This document shows positions 1 to 6,106 of a stretch of 6,106 nucleotides of DNA, piece by piece (the stretch's first letter is position 1; each line of letters opens with the position of its first letter). The position numbers and the translations under genes are program-made. The notes beneath the pieces are model-generated. The model saw only the letters and a program-made list of their open reading frames with translations. It was not told the DNA's origin and searched no databases. The stretch is from an uncultured Treponema sp. (GTDB taxonomy: Bacteria > Spirochaetota > Spirochaetia > Treponematales > Treponemataceae): contig CAJPPE010000108.1 in NCBI GenBank assembly GCA_905372345.1, positions 1 to 6,106 on the forward strand, read 5' to 3'.

Positions 1-3000
1 CATCTTCATGTTCATTCCGATTTTTCTCTTTTAGACGGAGCGGCTTCGGTCAAAGCTCTTGCGGCAAAGGCCGAAAAGCTGGGACAGACAGCCCTTGCAT
101 TGACCGATCACGGCAATATGTTCGGGGCTATAAATTTTTATAATGCCTGTAAAGAAAAAAATATAAAACCCATAATCGGCTGTGAGTTTTATGTGGCTCC
201 CGAAAGCCGGTTTGAAAAAAAAGAAACTCCGGGCGGGAAAAAATACTATCACCTTATCCTCTTGGCAAAGAATGAAACAGGATACCGCAATTTAATGGTG
301 CTTTGCTCTAAGGGATATACTGAGGGTATGTATTATAAGCCGCGTATAGATGATGAACTTTTGGCACAATATGCGGAAGGGCTTATATGCTTGTCGGCCT
401 GTCTTGCAGGAGAGCTTCCTGTTCTTTTATTGAACGGAGAAAAAGAAAAAGCCGAAGCCCATGTCCGAAAATACCGTGAAATTTTCGGTGCCGAAAACTA
501 TTTTATCGAGCTTCAAGACCATGGACTAAAAGAAGAAAAAAAGGCTTCCAAACTTTTAATCGAGATGGCCCGCAAGGTCGGTGTTCCTTTGGTTTTGACC
601 AACGATATTCATTATGTAGAACAAAAAGATTATATAGCTCAAGATATTTTAATGTGTATCGGAATGAAAAAACTTAGAACCGATACCAACCGTATGCAGT
701 TTGAGGGAAGTGAATTTTATTTTAAGTCGGGAGAGGAAATGGCTATGCTCTTCCCCGAATATCCCGAAGCAATTTTAAACACTGTCCGTATTGCGGAAAT
801 GTGCAATTTGGAAATTCCTCAACCCGGTCCCATTCTTCCGATATACAAAATCCCTGAAGATTTTAGTTCAAAAGAAGACTATATCAGGCATCTGGCTGAG
901 GAAGGCTTAAAAAAGCGCTATCCCGTCATTACCGATGAAATAAAGAACAGACTTAACTATGAGCTCGATATAGTTATAAAAATGGACTTTGTCGGCTATT
1001 TTTTGATTGTTTGGGATTTTATAAACTGGGCAAAAAATAACGGAGTTCCCGTAGGCCCGGGGCGCGGTTCCGGAGCCGGCTCAATCCTTGCATACTCTTT
1101 GCGGATTACCGACATAGACCCCCTAAAGTACAACCTCCTTTTTGAACGATTTTTAAATCCCGAGCGAGTTTCGATGCCCGACTTTGACGTAGACTTTTGC
1201 TTCGAAAGGCGGCAGGAGGTAATAGAGTATGTGCGTCAAAAATACGGGGACGAAAATGTCGGTCAGATTATTACCTTCGGAACCTTAAAACCTAAGGCTG
1301 TCGTAAAAGATGTGGGGCGGGTTTTAAATATTCCGCTTGCCGATGTAAACGCCATTACAAAGCTCATACCCCCCAAACCCCTAACGGACGGCATAAAAGA
1401 GGTTACCTTAAAATACGCTGTTGATGTAGTTCCCGAATTAAAAGAAATGGCTGAAGATCCGCAATACAAAGAGCTTTTTGAAATAAGCATAGCTCTTGAA
1501 GGCCGAAACCGTAATTCCAGTCTTCATGCTGCGGGTATCGTTATAGGTAAGACAGCCTTAACCGACTACGTTCCGCTTTACAAGGATTCAAAAACCGGAA
1601 AGGTCGCGACTCAGTTTACAATGGACTTAATCGAAAACTGCGGCCTTGTAAAGATGGACTTTTTAGGCCTAAAAACCTTAACCCTTATAAAACATACCGA
1701 AGACCTAATCCATAAAAGAGGCGGGGAATGGTTAAAATTTTCGATAGGCGATATTGATTATTCGGATGCTGCTACCTTTAAGATGTTGAGTGAGGGATTG
1801 GCGGCTGCAGTTTTCCAGTTTGAAAGTCAGGGAATGCAAAATATTTTAAAGCGTGCAAAGCCTTCCAAAATGGAGGATCTGATTGCTCTAAATGCCTTGT
1901 ACCGTCCGGGGCCTATGGATTATATCAACCAATTTATCGAGTCAAAATTCGATAATTCCAAAATCAAATATCCCGACCCTTGCCTTGAAGATATACTTTC
2001 CGAAACCTATGGAGTTATCGTTTATCAGGAACAGGTTATGCAGGTTGCCCAAAGAATAGCGGGCTACTCTTTAGGTCAAGCCGATATACTCCGCCGTGCT
2101 ATGGGAAAGAAAAAAATCGAGGTTATGAAAACCGAAAAAGAAAAATTTATTAAGGGTGCACAAGAAAAGGGATTCAGCAGGGAAGACGCCGATAGAATCT
2201 TTGAGATTCTTATCCCCTTTGCAGGCTACGGTTTTAATAAGAGCCATGCAGCCGCCTATTCGGTTTTAGCCTTTCAGACCGCCTACCTAAAAGCTCATTT
2301 TCCGGCAGAATTTATGGCGGCTAACCTTACCAACGAAATTACTTCTACCGACAAACTTCCCGAATACATTGCCGAAGCCGAAAAAATGGGGCTTAAAATT
2401 CTTCCCCCCAATGTAAATTTGTCCGATCCCTATTTTAGCGTTTCCTCCGATGGAAATATTATTTTCGGCCTTTTGGGAATCAAGGGTGTCGGAATGCAGG
2501 CGGCCCACGAACTTGTAGAAGAACGCGAAAAAAACGGCAGGTACAAGTCGTTTATCGACTTTTTGGAAAGGAATGATTTGCACACTCAAAATAAACGGAA
2601 CCTTGAAGTTATGATTAAAACCGGCTGTTTTGACGGCTTGGGGCAGGAACGTTCTACATTGATGGTAAACATGGACGGGGCGGTTGCTTATGCTTCCCAA
2701 AAAAAAGAAAACGAAAGTACGGGGCAGGGAAGTCTTTTTGAGGGCTCCGGCATAAAAGAGTTTTCGGACTTTGTTTTTGAAAAAATCGAAGAGTTTCCCA
2801 AAAAAGAAAAACTGAGGCTTGAAAAAGAGCTGATGGGCTTTTATATTTCAGGACACCCTCTGGATGAATACCGAAAGGTTATAGATAATTCCGCTACCTT
2901 GGATATTTCACATCTTGCACGCGCTACCTCAAAAAAAAGATATGTTCTTGTGGGTATGCTTACAGGAGTCAGACAGCATCAAACAAAAAAAGGTGCGATG

Positions 3001-3432
3001 ATGGGTTTCGGAACCTTTGAAGACTTAAACGGAACATTGGATTTGGTTTTCTTTCCAAAGACTTGGGAAAAATATAGGGCTGTTCTTTTACCTGAAACCG
3101 TCTGCGGCTTTGCCGGCTCCATCGATAACAGTGACGGGGAGTCTCATTCCTTTTTGGTAGATGAAGTTTTGGAAATTGATAAGTTACAGCAAAAGGCTTT
3201 AAGCGAAGTTCATATTGAGCTTGATGAAAATATAACATCGGCAAAAGAATTGACAGGTTTAAAAGACTTCTTATATGAGCGGTCAGGGAATTGCGAGGTT
3301 TATATTCATGTAAAAGATGAGGATAAGGCTTATATAATTAAAGCTTCTCCTCAAATTCGAATTCCTTCAACTCCGGAATTTATAGAAGAATTAAATATGC
3401 AGTTCGGGGTTGAACAAATTTGGCTTGAATAA
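1..3432 (+). CDS. dnaE: DNA polymerase III alpha subunit (DnaE1 type), 5' end cut by window edge
   Basis: This is the catalytic subunit of the replicative DNA polymerase III holoenzyme, acting in the cytoplasm at the fork. The frame is open from base 1; 1143 residues are visible and, by comparison with E. coli DnaE, roughly 5-7 N-terminal residues are missing (family about 1160). The first ATG-like positions inside (near 100) are internal, because PHP motif I (HLHVH...SLLDG) lies upstream at residues 1-13 (window numbering). Domains in order: PHP (1 to about 275), with TDHGN at 35-39, GCEFYV at 60-65 and NDIHY at 201-205; polymerase core with GPGRGSGAGS (near 347-356), PDFDVDF (catalytic Asp396 and Asp398, equivalent to E. 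coli 401 and 403) and KMDFLGLKT (Asp553, equivalent to E. coli 555); helix-hairpin-helix near 820-865; a QGSLF sequence at 909-913 that fits the QxxLF beta-clamp-binding motif; OB fold about 980-1055; C-terminal tau-binding region to 1143. The stop is TAA. The family call is certain; clamp and tau contacts are inferred from the family. Confidence 0.98.
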   Translation, partial: HLHVHSDFSLLDGAASVKALAAKAEKLGQTALALTDHGNMFGAINFYNACKEKNIKPIIGCEFYVAPESRFEKKETPGGKKYYHLILLAKNETGYRNLMVLCSKGYTEGMYYKPRIDDELLAQYAEGLICLSACLAGELPVLLLNGEKEKAEAHVRKYREIFGAENYFIELQDHGLKEEKKASKLLIEMARKVGVPLVLTNDIHYVEQKDYIAQDILMCIGMKKLRTDTNRMQFEGSEFYFKSGEEMAMLFPEYPEAILNTVRIAEMCNLEIPQPGPILPIYKIPEDFSSKEDYIRHLAEEGLKKRYPVITDEIKNRLNYELDIVIKMDFVGYFLIVWDFINWAKNNGVPVGPGRGSGAGSILAYSLRITDIDPLKYNLLFERFLNPERVSMPDFDVDFCFERRQEVIEYVRQKYGDENVGQIITFGTLKPKAVVKDVGRVLNIPLADVNAITKLIPPKPLTDGIKEVTLKYAVDVVPELKEMAEDPQYKELFEISIALEGRNRNSSLHAAGIVIGKTALTDYVPLYKDSKTGKVATQFTMDLIENCGLVKMDFLGLKTLTLIKHTEDLIHKRGGEWLKFSIGDIDYSDAATFKMLSEGLAAAVFQFESQGMQNILKRAKPSKMEDLIALNALYRPGPMDYINQFIESKFDNSKIKYPDPCLEDILSETYGVIVYQEQVMQVAQRIAGYSLGQADILRRAMGKKKIEVMKTEKEKFIKGAQEKGFSREDADRIFEILIPFAGYGFNKSHAAAYSVLAFQTAYLKAHFPAEFMAANLTNEITSTDKLPEYIAEAEKMGLKILPPNVNLSDPYFSVSSDGNIIFGLLGIKGVGMQAAHELVEEREKNGRYKSFIDFLERNDLHTQNKRNLEVMIKTGCFDGLGQERSTLMVNMDGAVAYASQKKENESTGQGSLFEGSGIKEFSDFVFEKIEEFPKKEKLRLEKELMGFYISGHPLDEYRKVIDNSATLDISHLARATSKKRYVLVGMLTGVRQHQTKKGAMMGFGTFEDLNGTLDLVFFPKTWEKYRAVLLPETVCGFAGSIDNSDGESHSFLVDEVLEIDKLQQKALSEVHIELDENITSAKELTGLKDFLYERSGNCEVYIHVKDEDKAYIIKASPQIRIPSTPEFIEELNMQFGVEQIWLE

Positions 3433-3460
3433 AAAAAATGATTAAATTAAAGTATAGGTA

Positions 3461-3466
3461 GAGAGG
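3461..3466 (+). promoter_or_regulatory. Ribosome binding site of the YggT-family gene
   Basis: GAGAGG lies 5 nt before the ATG at 3472 and can pair with the anti-Shine-Dalgarno end of 16S rRNA. It supports this start codon. No convincing promoter is visible in the 39-nt dnaE-yggT gap, so translation is probably from a dnaE-yggT transcript. Confidence 0.7.
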
Positions 3467-3471
3467 TTTAT

Positions 3472-4053
3472 ATGATATCATCACTTTTTAACACATTGGG
3501 TTTTGCCGTAAAAATTTATTCTTATCTTTGCATTGTTTATATTTTTCTTTCATGGTTCGGTTCCCATTCACGGGGCGGATTTCTTTATGAAATTTGTGAT
3601 CCTTACTTGAGCTGGTTTAGGAGATTTAGATTTACTCAAATCGGAATGATAGATTTTTCGCCTATTTTGGCCATCGGGGTTTTATCTCTTTTTTCAAGTG
3701 TACTATTCCAAATTGCAGATATGCGGACATTTTCAGTTTTGGGAATTGCATTAAACCTTGTGGGTATAGTTTGGTCATTTTTTTCATTCTTACTCAATTT
3801 CTTTATTATCATATTGATAATTAGGCTGGTGCTTGATTTTTCCGAAAACTACCGCCAAGGAAATTTTGCAGATATGCTCGACAGGTTTTTGTCTCCTGTT
3901 TTTGTTAGAGTTCACAAATTATCCGGCGGAAGATTTATGAGCTTGAGAAAACAGATAATCGTATGCTTAATAGTCTTACTTCTTTTACGCTTTTTATTGG
4001 GAGCCTTCATAGGCTCGTTAAGTGTACTGTTTACCTACTTTAGGTTTTTATAG
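3472..4053 (+). CDS. yggT: YggT family integral membrane protein
   Basis: A 193-residue, strongly hydrophobic protein, close to the 188 residues of E. coli YggT and built from two YggT-like repeats. Likely membrane segments are residues 8-30, 62-82, about 90-121 (possibly two) and 161-190. Repeat 1 carries the family signature: DPYLSWFRRF at 43-52 followed by IDFSP at 60-64. Repeat 2 keeps only a degenerate form (LSPVFVRVHKL at 140-150) and lacks a second IDxSP. The ATG is set by a GAGAGG site 5 nt upstream. The gene starts 39 nt after dnaE on the same strand, suggesting cotranscription. YggT proteins sit in the cytoplasmic membrane; members have been linked to osmotic tolerance and, as YlmG in Gram-positives and plastids, to division or membrane organisation, but no biochemical activity is established. 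The gene is clearly more AT-rich than dnaE, as expected for Phe/Ile/Leu-rich membrane segments. Family assignment is solid; function is not known. Confidence 0.85.
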   Translation: MISSLFNTLGFAVKIYSYLCIVYIFLSWFGSHSRGGFLYEICDPYLSWFRRFRFTQIGMIDFSPILAIGVLSLFSSVLFQIADMRTFSVLGIALNLVGIVWSFFSFLLNFFIIILIIRLVLDFSENYRQGNFADMLDRFLSPVFVRVHKLSGGRFMSLRKQIIVCLIVLLLLRFLLGAFIGSLSVLFTYFRFL

Positions 4054-4056
4054 AGT

Positions 4057-5766
4057 TTATCGAGCTTCAGCCTCAAGTTTTTCCGCTAAGGCAAGGAGGT
4101 TGACACTTGTGTGTATTTGCTCCTTTACAGCAGCAACTTCCTCACGGAAACGAGCATTGTTTGTTCCGGCTATAAGAGCCCAGTTGGTAATACTTGCGTA
4201 TGCACTTGTTTTTCCGCCTCCAAGGATTCCCGTTAAAATCGCCTCAATGGATTTTAGAGCCTCAATACTCGAAGTTATAAGCTGTTTTGCTTCAGACTCT
4301 ACCGTGTGCATCAAGCCCTCGATTTGATTTTTGTTTTTTAAAGTTGCAGTTTTTTCTGCACGTATTTTTGCAAAGGTTGAACCTACATCTCCTGTCGGCG
4401 ATAAGCGGTTTTCAAACTTTTCAAACTCGCCTTTACGATGTTCAAGTACATTGTATGAGGTTGTGTATTCATTTAAATTTTCGTGCCTATAGAAGTTACC
4501 TTCTACCAAAAGTGTTTTTAGGGTTCCTGATAATTTTTCATTATAAAAAGCATAAAAAAATGTTTTTAAGAATAGGAACGAGAGTTCTTTTTTGAACTTG
4601 CATTCAACCCATAAATTCCGCCATGGGCAAAACTTCATGGAGTCCAAATCACCTACCTTTAAGAGATTAATCATTTGAACCTTAATATTAAACTTTTTTT
4701 GTTCATATGACCAAGTTGACCACTTTTGGTTAAATCGCTCATACCAAGCCTGCTTAAAGTAAATAAACCAATCTTCGCCGCCTGTCAGTTTATACGGCAT
4801 CCAATTTATATCTTTTTTGATGTAGCGGGTAATATCGAGGAGAGGAACTTGTTTTAAGAAGATTCTTATTGCTCCCAGGGCTTCAATAGCCTCTTTTACA
4901 AATTCGTCCGCCTCGTTTACCATTCTGTTGTCATCATCTATTATTGTTTCTTGCGCATGCATTAAAAATAAAGCTTGCAGAAGATTATGAGGTATATTTT
5001 TTTTGGAATAAAGTATTGATGAGAGAACTTCCATTTCGGGCTGGATTGTAAGAGCTTGGCAGCTTGCATTTGAATCAGAGATAACATTAAACCTTAGAAG
5101 GGTTTTATCCAAGGCCAAAGAGCAGAAGGCCTTCATCCATTCTATAGCTTGAGCACATTGGTACATTTCACTTTTTTCATCATCGGTTAAATTAGAAAAA
5201 ACCACATCAATTTTTCGTAAAAAATTTGTCCGTATGTTAGCTGAAACTTCAGAGCCTATTTTAATTGAAAAAGGATTTGTTTCTTTCATAAGTTTTTCAT
5301 AGGTTGCAGGTGCAACAAAGGAACTTACCAGCATATAGAAAGAGCCTTTCCCAGAATCATAAGCCGAAAGAAGAGATGTAAAAAACAATTGTGTTTTTCG
5401 TAAATTTTTTAATTCCGTATAAAAAACGCCTGTATATACATTCTGATTAACATTGATATATGCGCCGGCCAATCTTTTAAGATTTTTTGCCATTCTTTTT
5501 AAAAGTTCTTCATTGTATATTACCTTTAAGGGAGTAGAGCGTAAAAAAGATTTTATCAAAAGCCATAAACGTATCAAAAAGGATTCACTTGAAATACCGA
5601 TGTCTTGATGTTCCCTTATTCTTTCCGAAAGATTAGTCTTTTCCTCAGGTTGGGATTCTGCTGCAAAGTCTTCCATGCTATGCTGAATACTTTCCAGTAG
5701 AGTTTGTGTTTCTTCCGTTGATAATGACTTTACTAATTGATCAAATGTTGACAAACTTCTTTCCAT
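4057..5766 (-). CDS. Conserved hypothetical protein, 569 aa, possibly the spirochaete DUF5312 family
   Basis: I do not recognise a function. The N-terminus (FDQLVKSLSTEETQTLLESI at 8-27) and the overall size recall the uncharacterised spirochaete family annotated as DUF5312; this is recollection and not a search result. There is no signal peptide and no clear transmembrane helix; the most hydrophobic segment, FLIRLWLLIKSFL at 63-75, could be an amphipathic membrane-touching helix. A Gly/Ser-rich stretch, SGKGSFYMLVSSFVAP, lies at 138-153. Residues 320-354 are unusually aromatic (Trp at 322, 333, 341, 349 and 352). The C-terminal 90 residues are predicted helical and include GILGGGKT at 513-520, which matches the Walker A pattern but lacks the rest of a P-loop domain. 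The ATG at 5766 has only a weak AAAG upstream; a possible promoter lies at 5787-5813. The TAA stop is 3 nt from the convergent yggT stop. It is a real gene judging by length, uninterrupted frame and ordinary codon use; its role is open. Confidence 0.88.
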   Translation of the reverse strand: MERSLSTFDQLVKSLSTEETQTLLESIQHSMEDFAAESQPEEKTNLSERIREHQDIGISSESFLIRLWLLIKSFLRSTPLKVIYNEELLKRMAKNLKRLAGAYINVNQNVYTGVFYTELKNLRKTQLFFTSLLSAYDSGKGSFYMLVSSFVAPATYEKLMKETNPFSIKIGSEVSANIRTNFLRKIDVVFSNLTDDEKSEMYQCAQAIEWMKAFCSLALDKTLLRFNVISDSNASCQALTIQPEMEVLSSILYSKKNIPHNLLQALFLMHAQETIIDDDNRMVNEADEFVKEAIEALGAIRIFLKQVPLLDITRYIKKDINWMPYKLTGGEDWFIYFKQAWYERFNQKWSTWSYEQKKFNIKVQMINLLKVGDLDSMKFCPWRNLWVECKFKKELSFLFLKTFFYAFYNEKLSGTLKTLLVEGNFYRHENLNEYTTSYNVLEHRKGEFEKFENRLSPTGDVGSTFAKIRAEKTATLKNKNQIEGLMHTVESEAKQLITSSIEALKSIEAILTGILGGGKTSAYASITNWALIAGTNNARFREEVAAVKEQIHTSVNLLALAEKLEAEAR

Positions 5767-5786
5767 ATCTTTATATATTATCGTAA

Positions 5787-5813
5787 ATTTTAAAAAAGTC
5801 TATAGGGTGTCAA
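5787..5813 (-). promoter_or_regulatory. Possible sigma70-type promoter for the 569-aa protein gene
   Basis: Read on the minus strand there is a perfect TTGACA (-35, 5808-5813) and TAAAAT (-10, 5787-5792) separated by 15 bp. The -10 is one base from consensus but the spacer is short. A start site about 7 nt downstream would give a leader of only about 14 nt before the ATG at 5766, in keeping with the weak ribosome binding site. Alternative AT-rich hexamers nearer the ATG cannot be ruled out, and read-through from the tRNA operon is also possible. Confidence 0.4.
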
Positions 5814-5836
5814 ACATACTTATTAGATATTTTTAT

Positions 5837-5875
5837 AGACGGGAAAATCGGTCCCTACGGGAATCGAACCCGTCT
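5837..5875 (-). repeat. Inverted repeat linking the tRNA-Glu T arm to its trailer
   Basis: AGACGGG at the 5' side of the tRNA-Glu T arm (5869-5875 on the minus strand) is perfectly complementary to CCCGTCT at 5837-5843, just beyond the mature 3' end, with 25 nt between the arms. The trailer also partly copies the T arm as a direct repeat: CGATTCCCGT inside the tRNA and CGATTTTCCCGT after it. No T run follows, so it does not look like a normal intrinsic terminator. It could be chance, a processing or decay structure, or a remnant of a local duplication. Confidence 0.45.
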
Positions 5876-5920
5876 TTTAAGATTGAGAATCTCATGTCCT
5901 AACCGATAGACGAAGGGACC
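5849..5920 (-). tRNA. tRNA-Glu (anticodon CTC)
   Basis: A full cloverleaf folds by eye: acceptor GGTCCCT/AGGGACC (7 bp), D stem GTCT/GGAC with an 8-nt loop containing GG, anticodon stem TGAGA/TCTTA (one G-T pair) around loop TTCTCAA, a 4-nt variable region, and T stem ACGGG/CCCGT around TTCGATT. Anticodon CTC occupies 5885-5887 and reads GAG. The discriminator base is G (5849) and CCA is not encoded, so it must be added by the CCA-adding enzyme. The first pair is G1-C72. It lies 22 nt after tRNA-Gln and is probably transcribed with it from the promoter at 6027-6055. Confidence 0.96.
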
Positions 5921-5942
5921 AAAGTATAGATGATATAAAAAA

Positions 5943-6013
5943 TTCCCCAGGGAGGATTCGAACCCCCACAAGCAGAACCAGAATCTGCGGTGCTACCATT
6001 ACACAACCGGGGA
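5943..6013 (-). tRNA. tRNA-Gln (anticodon CTG)
   Basis: The cloverleaf is complete: acceptor TCCCCGG/CTGGGGA (one G-T pair), D stem GTGT/GCAC with a 7-nt loop, anticodon stem GCAGA/TCTGC around loop TTCTGGT, a 4-nt variable region, and T stem GGGGG/CCTCC around TTCGAAT. Anticodon CTG occupies 5979-5981 and reads CAG. The discriminator is A (5943) and CCA is not encoded. It has the U1-A72 pair typical of bacterial tRNA-Gln, a recognition feature for GlnRS and, where GlnRS is absent, for the GatCAB amidotransferase. It is the first gene of the tRNA pair, about 7 nt from the predicted transcription start. Confidence 0.96.
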
Positions 6014-6026
6014 ATAACAGAACAAG

Positions 6027-6055
6027 AATATATCATCAAATCAAAAAAATGTCAA
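6027..6055 (-). promoter_or_regulatory. Strong sigma70-type promoter of the tRNA-Gln/tRNA-Glu operon
   Basis: On the minus strand TTGACA (-35, 6050-6055) is followed after exactly 17 bp by TATATT (-10, 6027-6032), one base from TATAAT. The spacer begins with seven T residues. Transcription would start near 6020, leaving a leader of about 7 nt before the tRNA-Gln 5' end. Box quality, spacing and distance all fit a stable-RNA promoter. No GC-rich discriminator is visible: the bases after the -10 (CTTGTTC) are mixed. Confidence 0.85.
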
Positions 6056-6106
6056 TCGGCTGTAAGAGCCTCACACCATTTTTGCATACAGATACCGAAG
6101 GCAACG
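6052..6106 (-). CDS. Possible C-terminal end of an upstream gene, cut by window edge
   Basis: A minus-strand frame enters from the right edge and encodes 17 residues, ending in KWCEALTAD, before a TGA at 6052-6054. The codons look ordinary for this genome, but the piece is too short for a family call. The TGA lies within the -35 hexamer of the tRNA promoter. A plus-strand alternative (ATG at 6049, open to the edge) also exists but has no ribosome binding site. The other two minus-strand frames close within the visible sequence too, so openness alone proves nothing. Confidence 0.35.
   Translation of the reverse strand, partial: VAFGICMQKWCEALTAD

Noticed and set aside
2287..2700. 137-residue minus-strand open frame inside dnaE
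   Set aside because: It is antisense to conserved DnaE sequence, low in complexity and without a ribosome binding site or recognisable domain; it is a shadow of dnaE codon use. The same applies to the other antisense frames in dnaE and to the plus-strand frames at 4022-4327 and 4287-4595 inside the 569-aa gene.
3425..3458. TTGAAT and TATAGG as a promoter for yggT
   Set aside because: The 22-bp spacer is too long and the -10 is poor; cotranscription with dnaE is simpler.
3438..3461. Seven-codon micro-ORF (ATG to TAG) between dnaE and yggT, possibly a leader peptide
   Set aside because: It has no ribosome binding site and sits in an A-rich spacer where such short frames arise by chance.
4001..4016. 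Perfect 5-bp hairpin GAGCC-TTCATA-GGCTC as a terminator for the convergent genes
   Set aside because: It lies inside the yggT coding region, has no T run after it on either strand and is short; it is probably chance.
6049..6105. Plus-strand gene start (ATG TCA ATC GGC) running to the right edge
   Set aside because: It has no Shine-Dalgarno sequence upstream and overlaps the strong minus-strand tRNA promoter; it cannot be judged from 19 codons.
1..6106. A previously undescribed defence, mobile or regulatory system
   Set aside because: I looked for spaced direct repeats, transposase or integrase motifs, reverse transcriptase or nuclease motifs and structured noncoding RNA on both strands and found none beyond the features listed; the region is ordinary core genome.

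Overview
The window looks like a stretch of spirochaete chromosome, most likely Treponema and close to T. denticola. The clues are moderate-to-low GC with AAA/GAA-rich coding sequence, a DnaE with a histidine-rich N-terminal PHP motif, and a neighbouring large acidic-to-mixed helical protein that resembles an uncharacterised spirochaete family. This assignment comes from recognition and has not been tested by a database search. The content is core housekeeping sequence; I see no mobile element, CRISPR array, toxin-antitoxin pair or defence system.

Layout: positions 1-3432 (+) hold nearly all of dnaE, the replicative DNA polymerase III alpha subunit, missing only the first few codons at the window edge. 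A 39-nt gap with a good ribosome binding site leads to a YggT-family integral membrane protein (3472-4053, +), probably cotranscribed with dnaE. Only 3 nt later, and convergently, a 569-residue protein of unknown function ends (4057-5766, -). Upstream of it on the same strand lie two tRNA genes, tRNA-Glu(CTC) at 5849-5920 and tRNA-Gln(CTG) at 5943-6013. A near-consensus sigma70 promoter (TTGACA-17-TATATT) serves this tRNA pair. At the right edge, what may be the last 17 codons of another minus-strand gene end inside the -35 box of that promoter.

The right half therefore reads leftward (possible gene end, then tRNA-Gln, tRNA-Glu and the unknown protein) and meets the rightward dnaE-yggT pair at 4054-4056. 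The tRNAs and dnaE serve translation and replication. The YggT protein and the 569-residue protein have no defined role here. No gap exceeds 100 nt, so there is no sizeable gene-free region. The least explained parts are the 569-residue protein, the tRNA-Glu trailer that can pair with its own T arm, and the terminator-less convergent junction.
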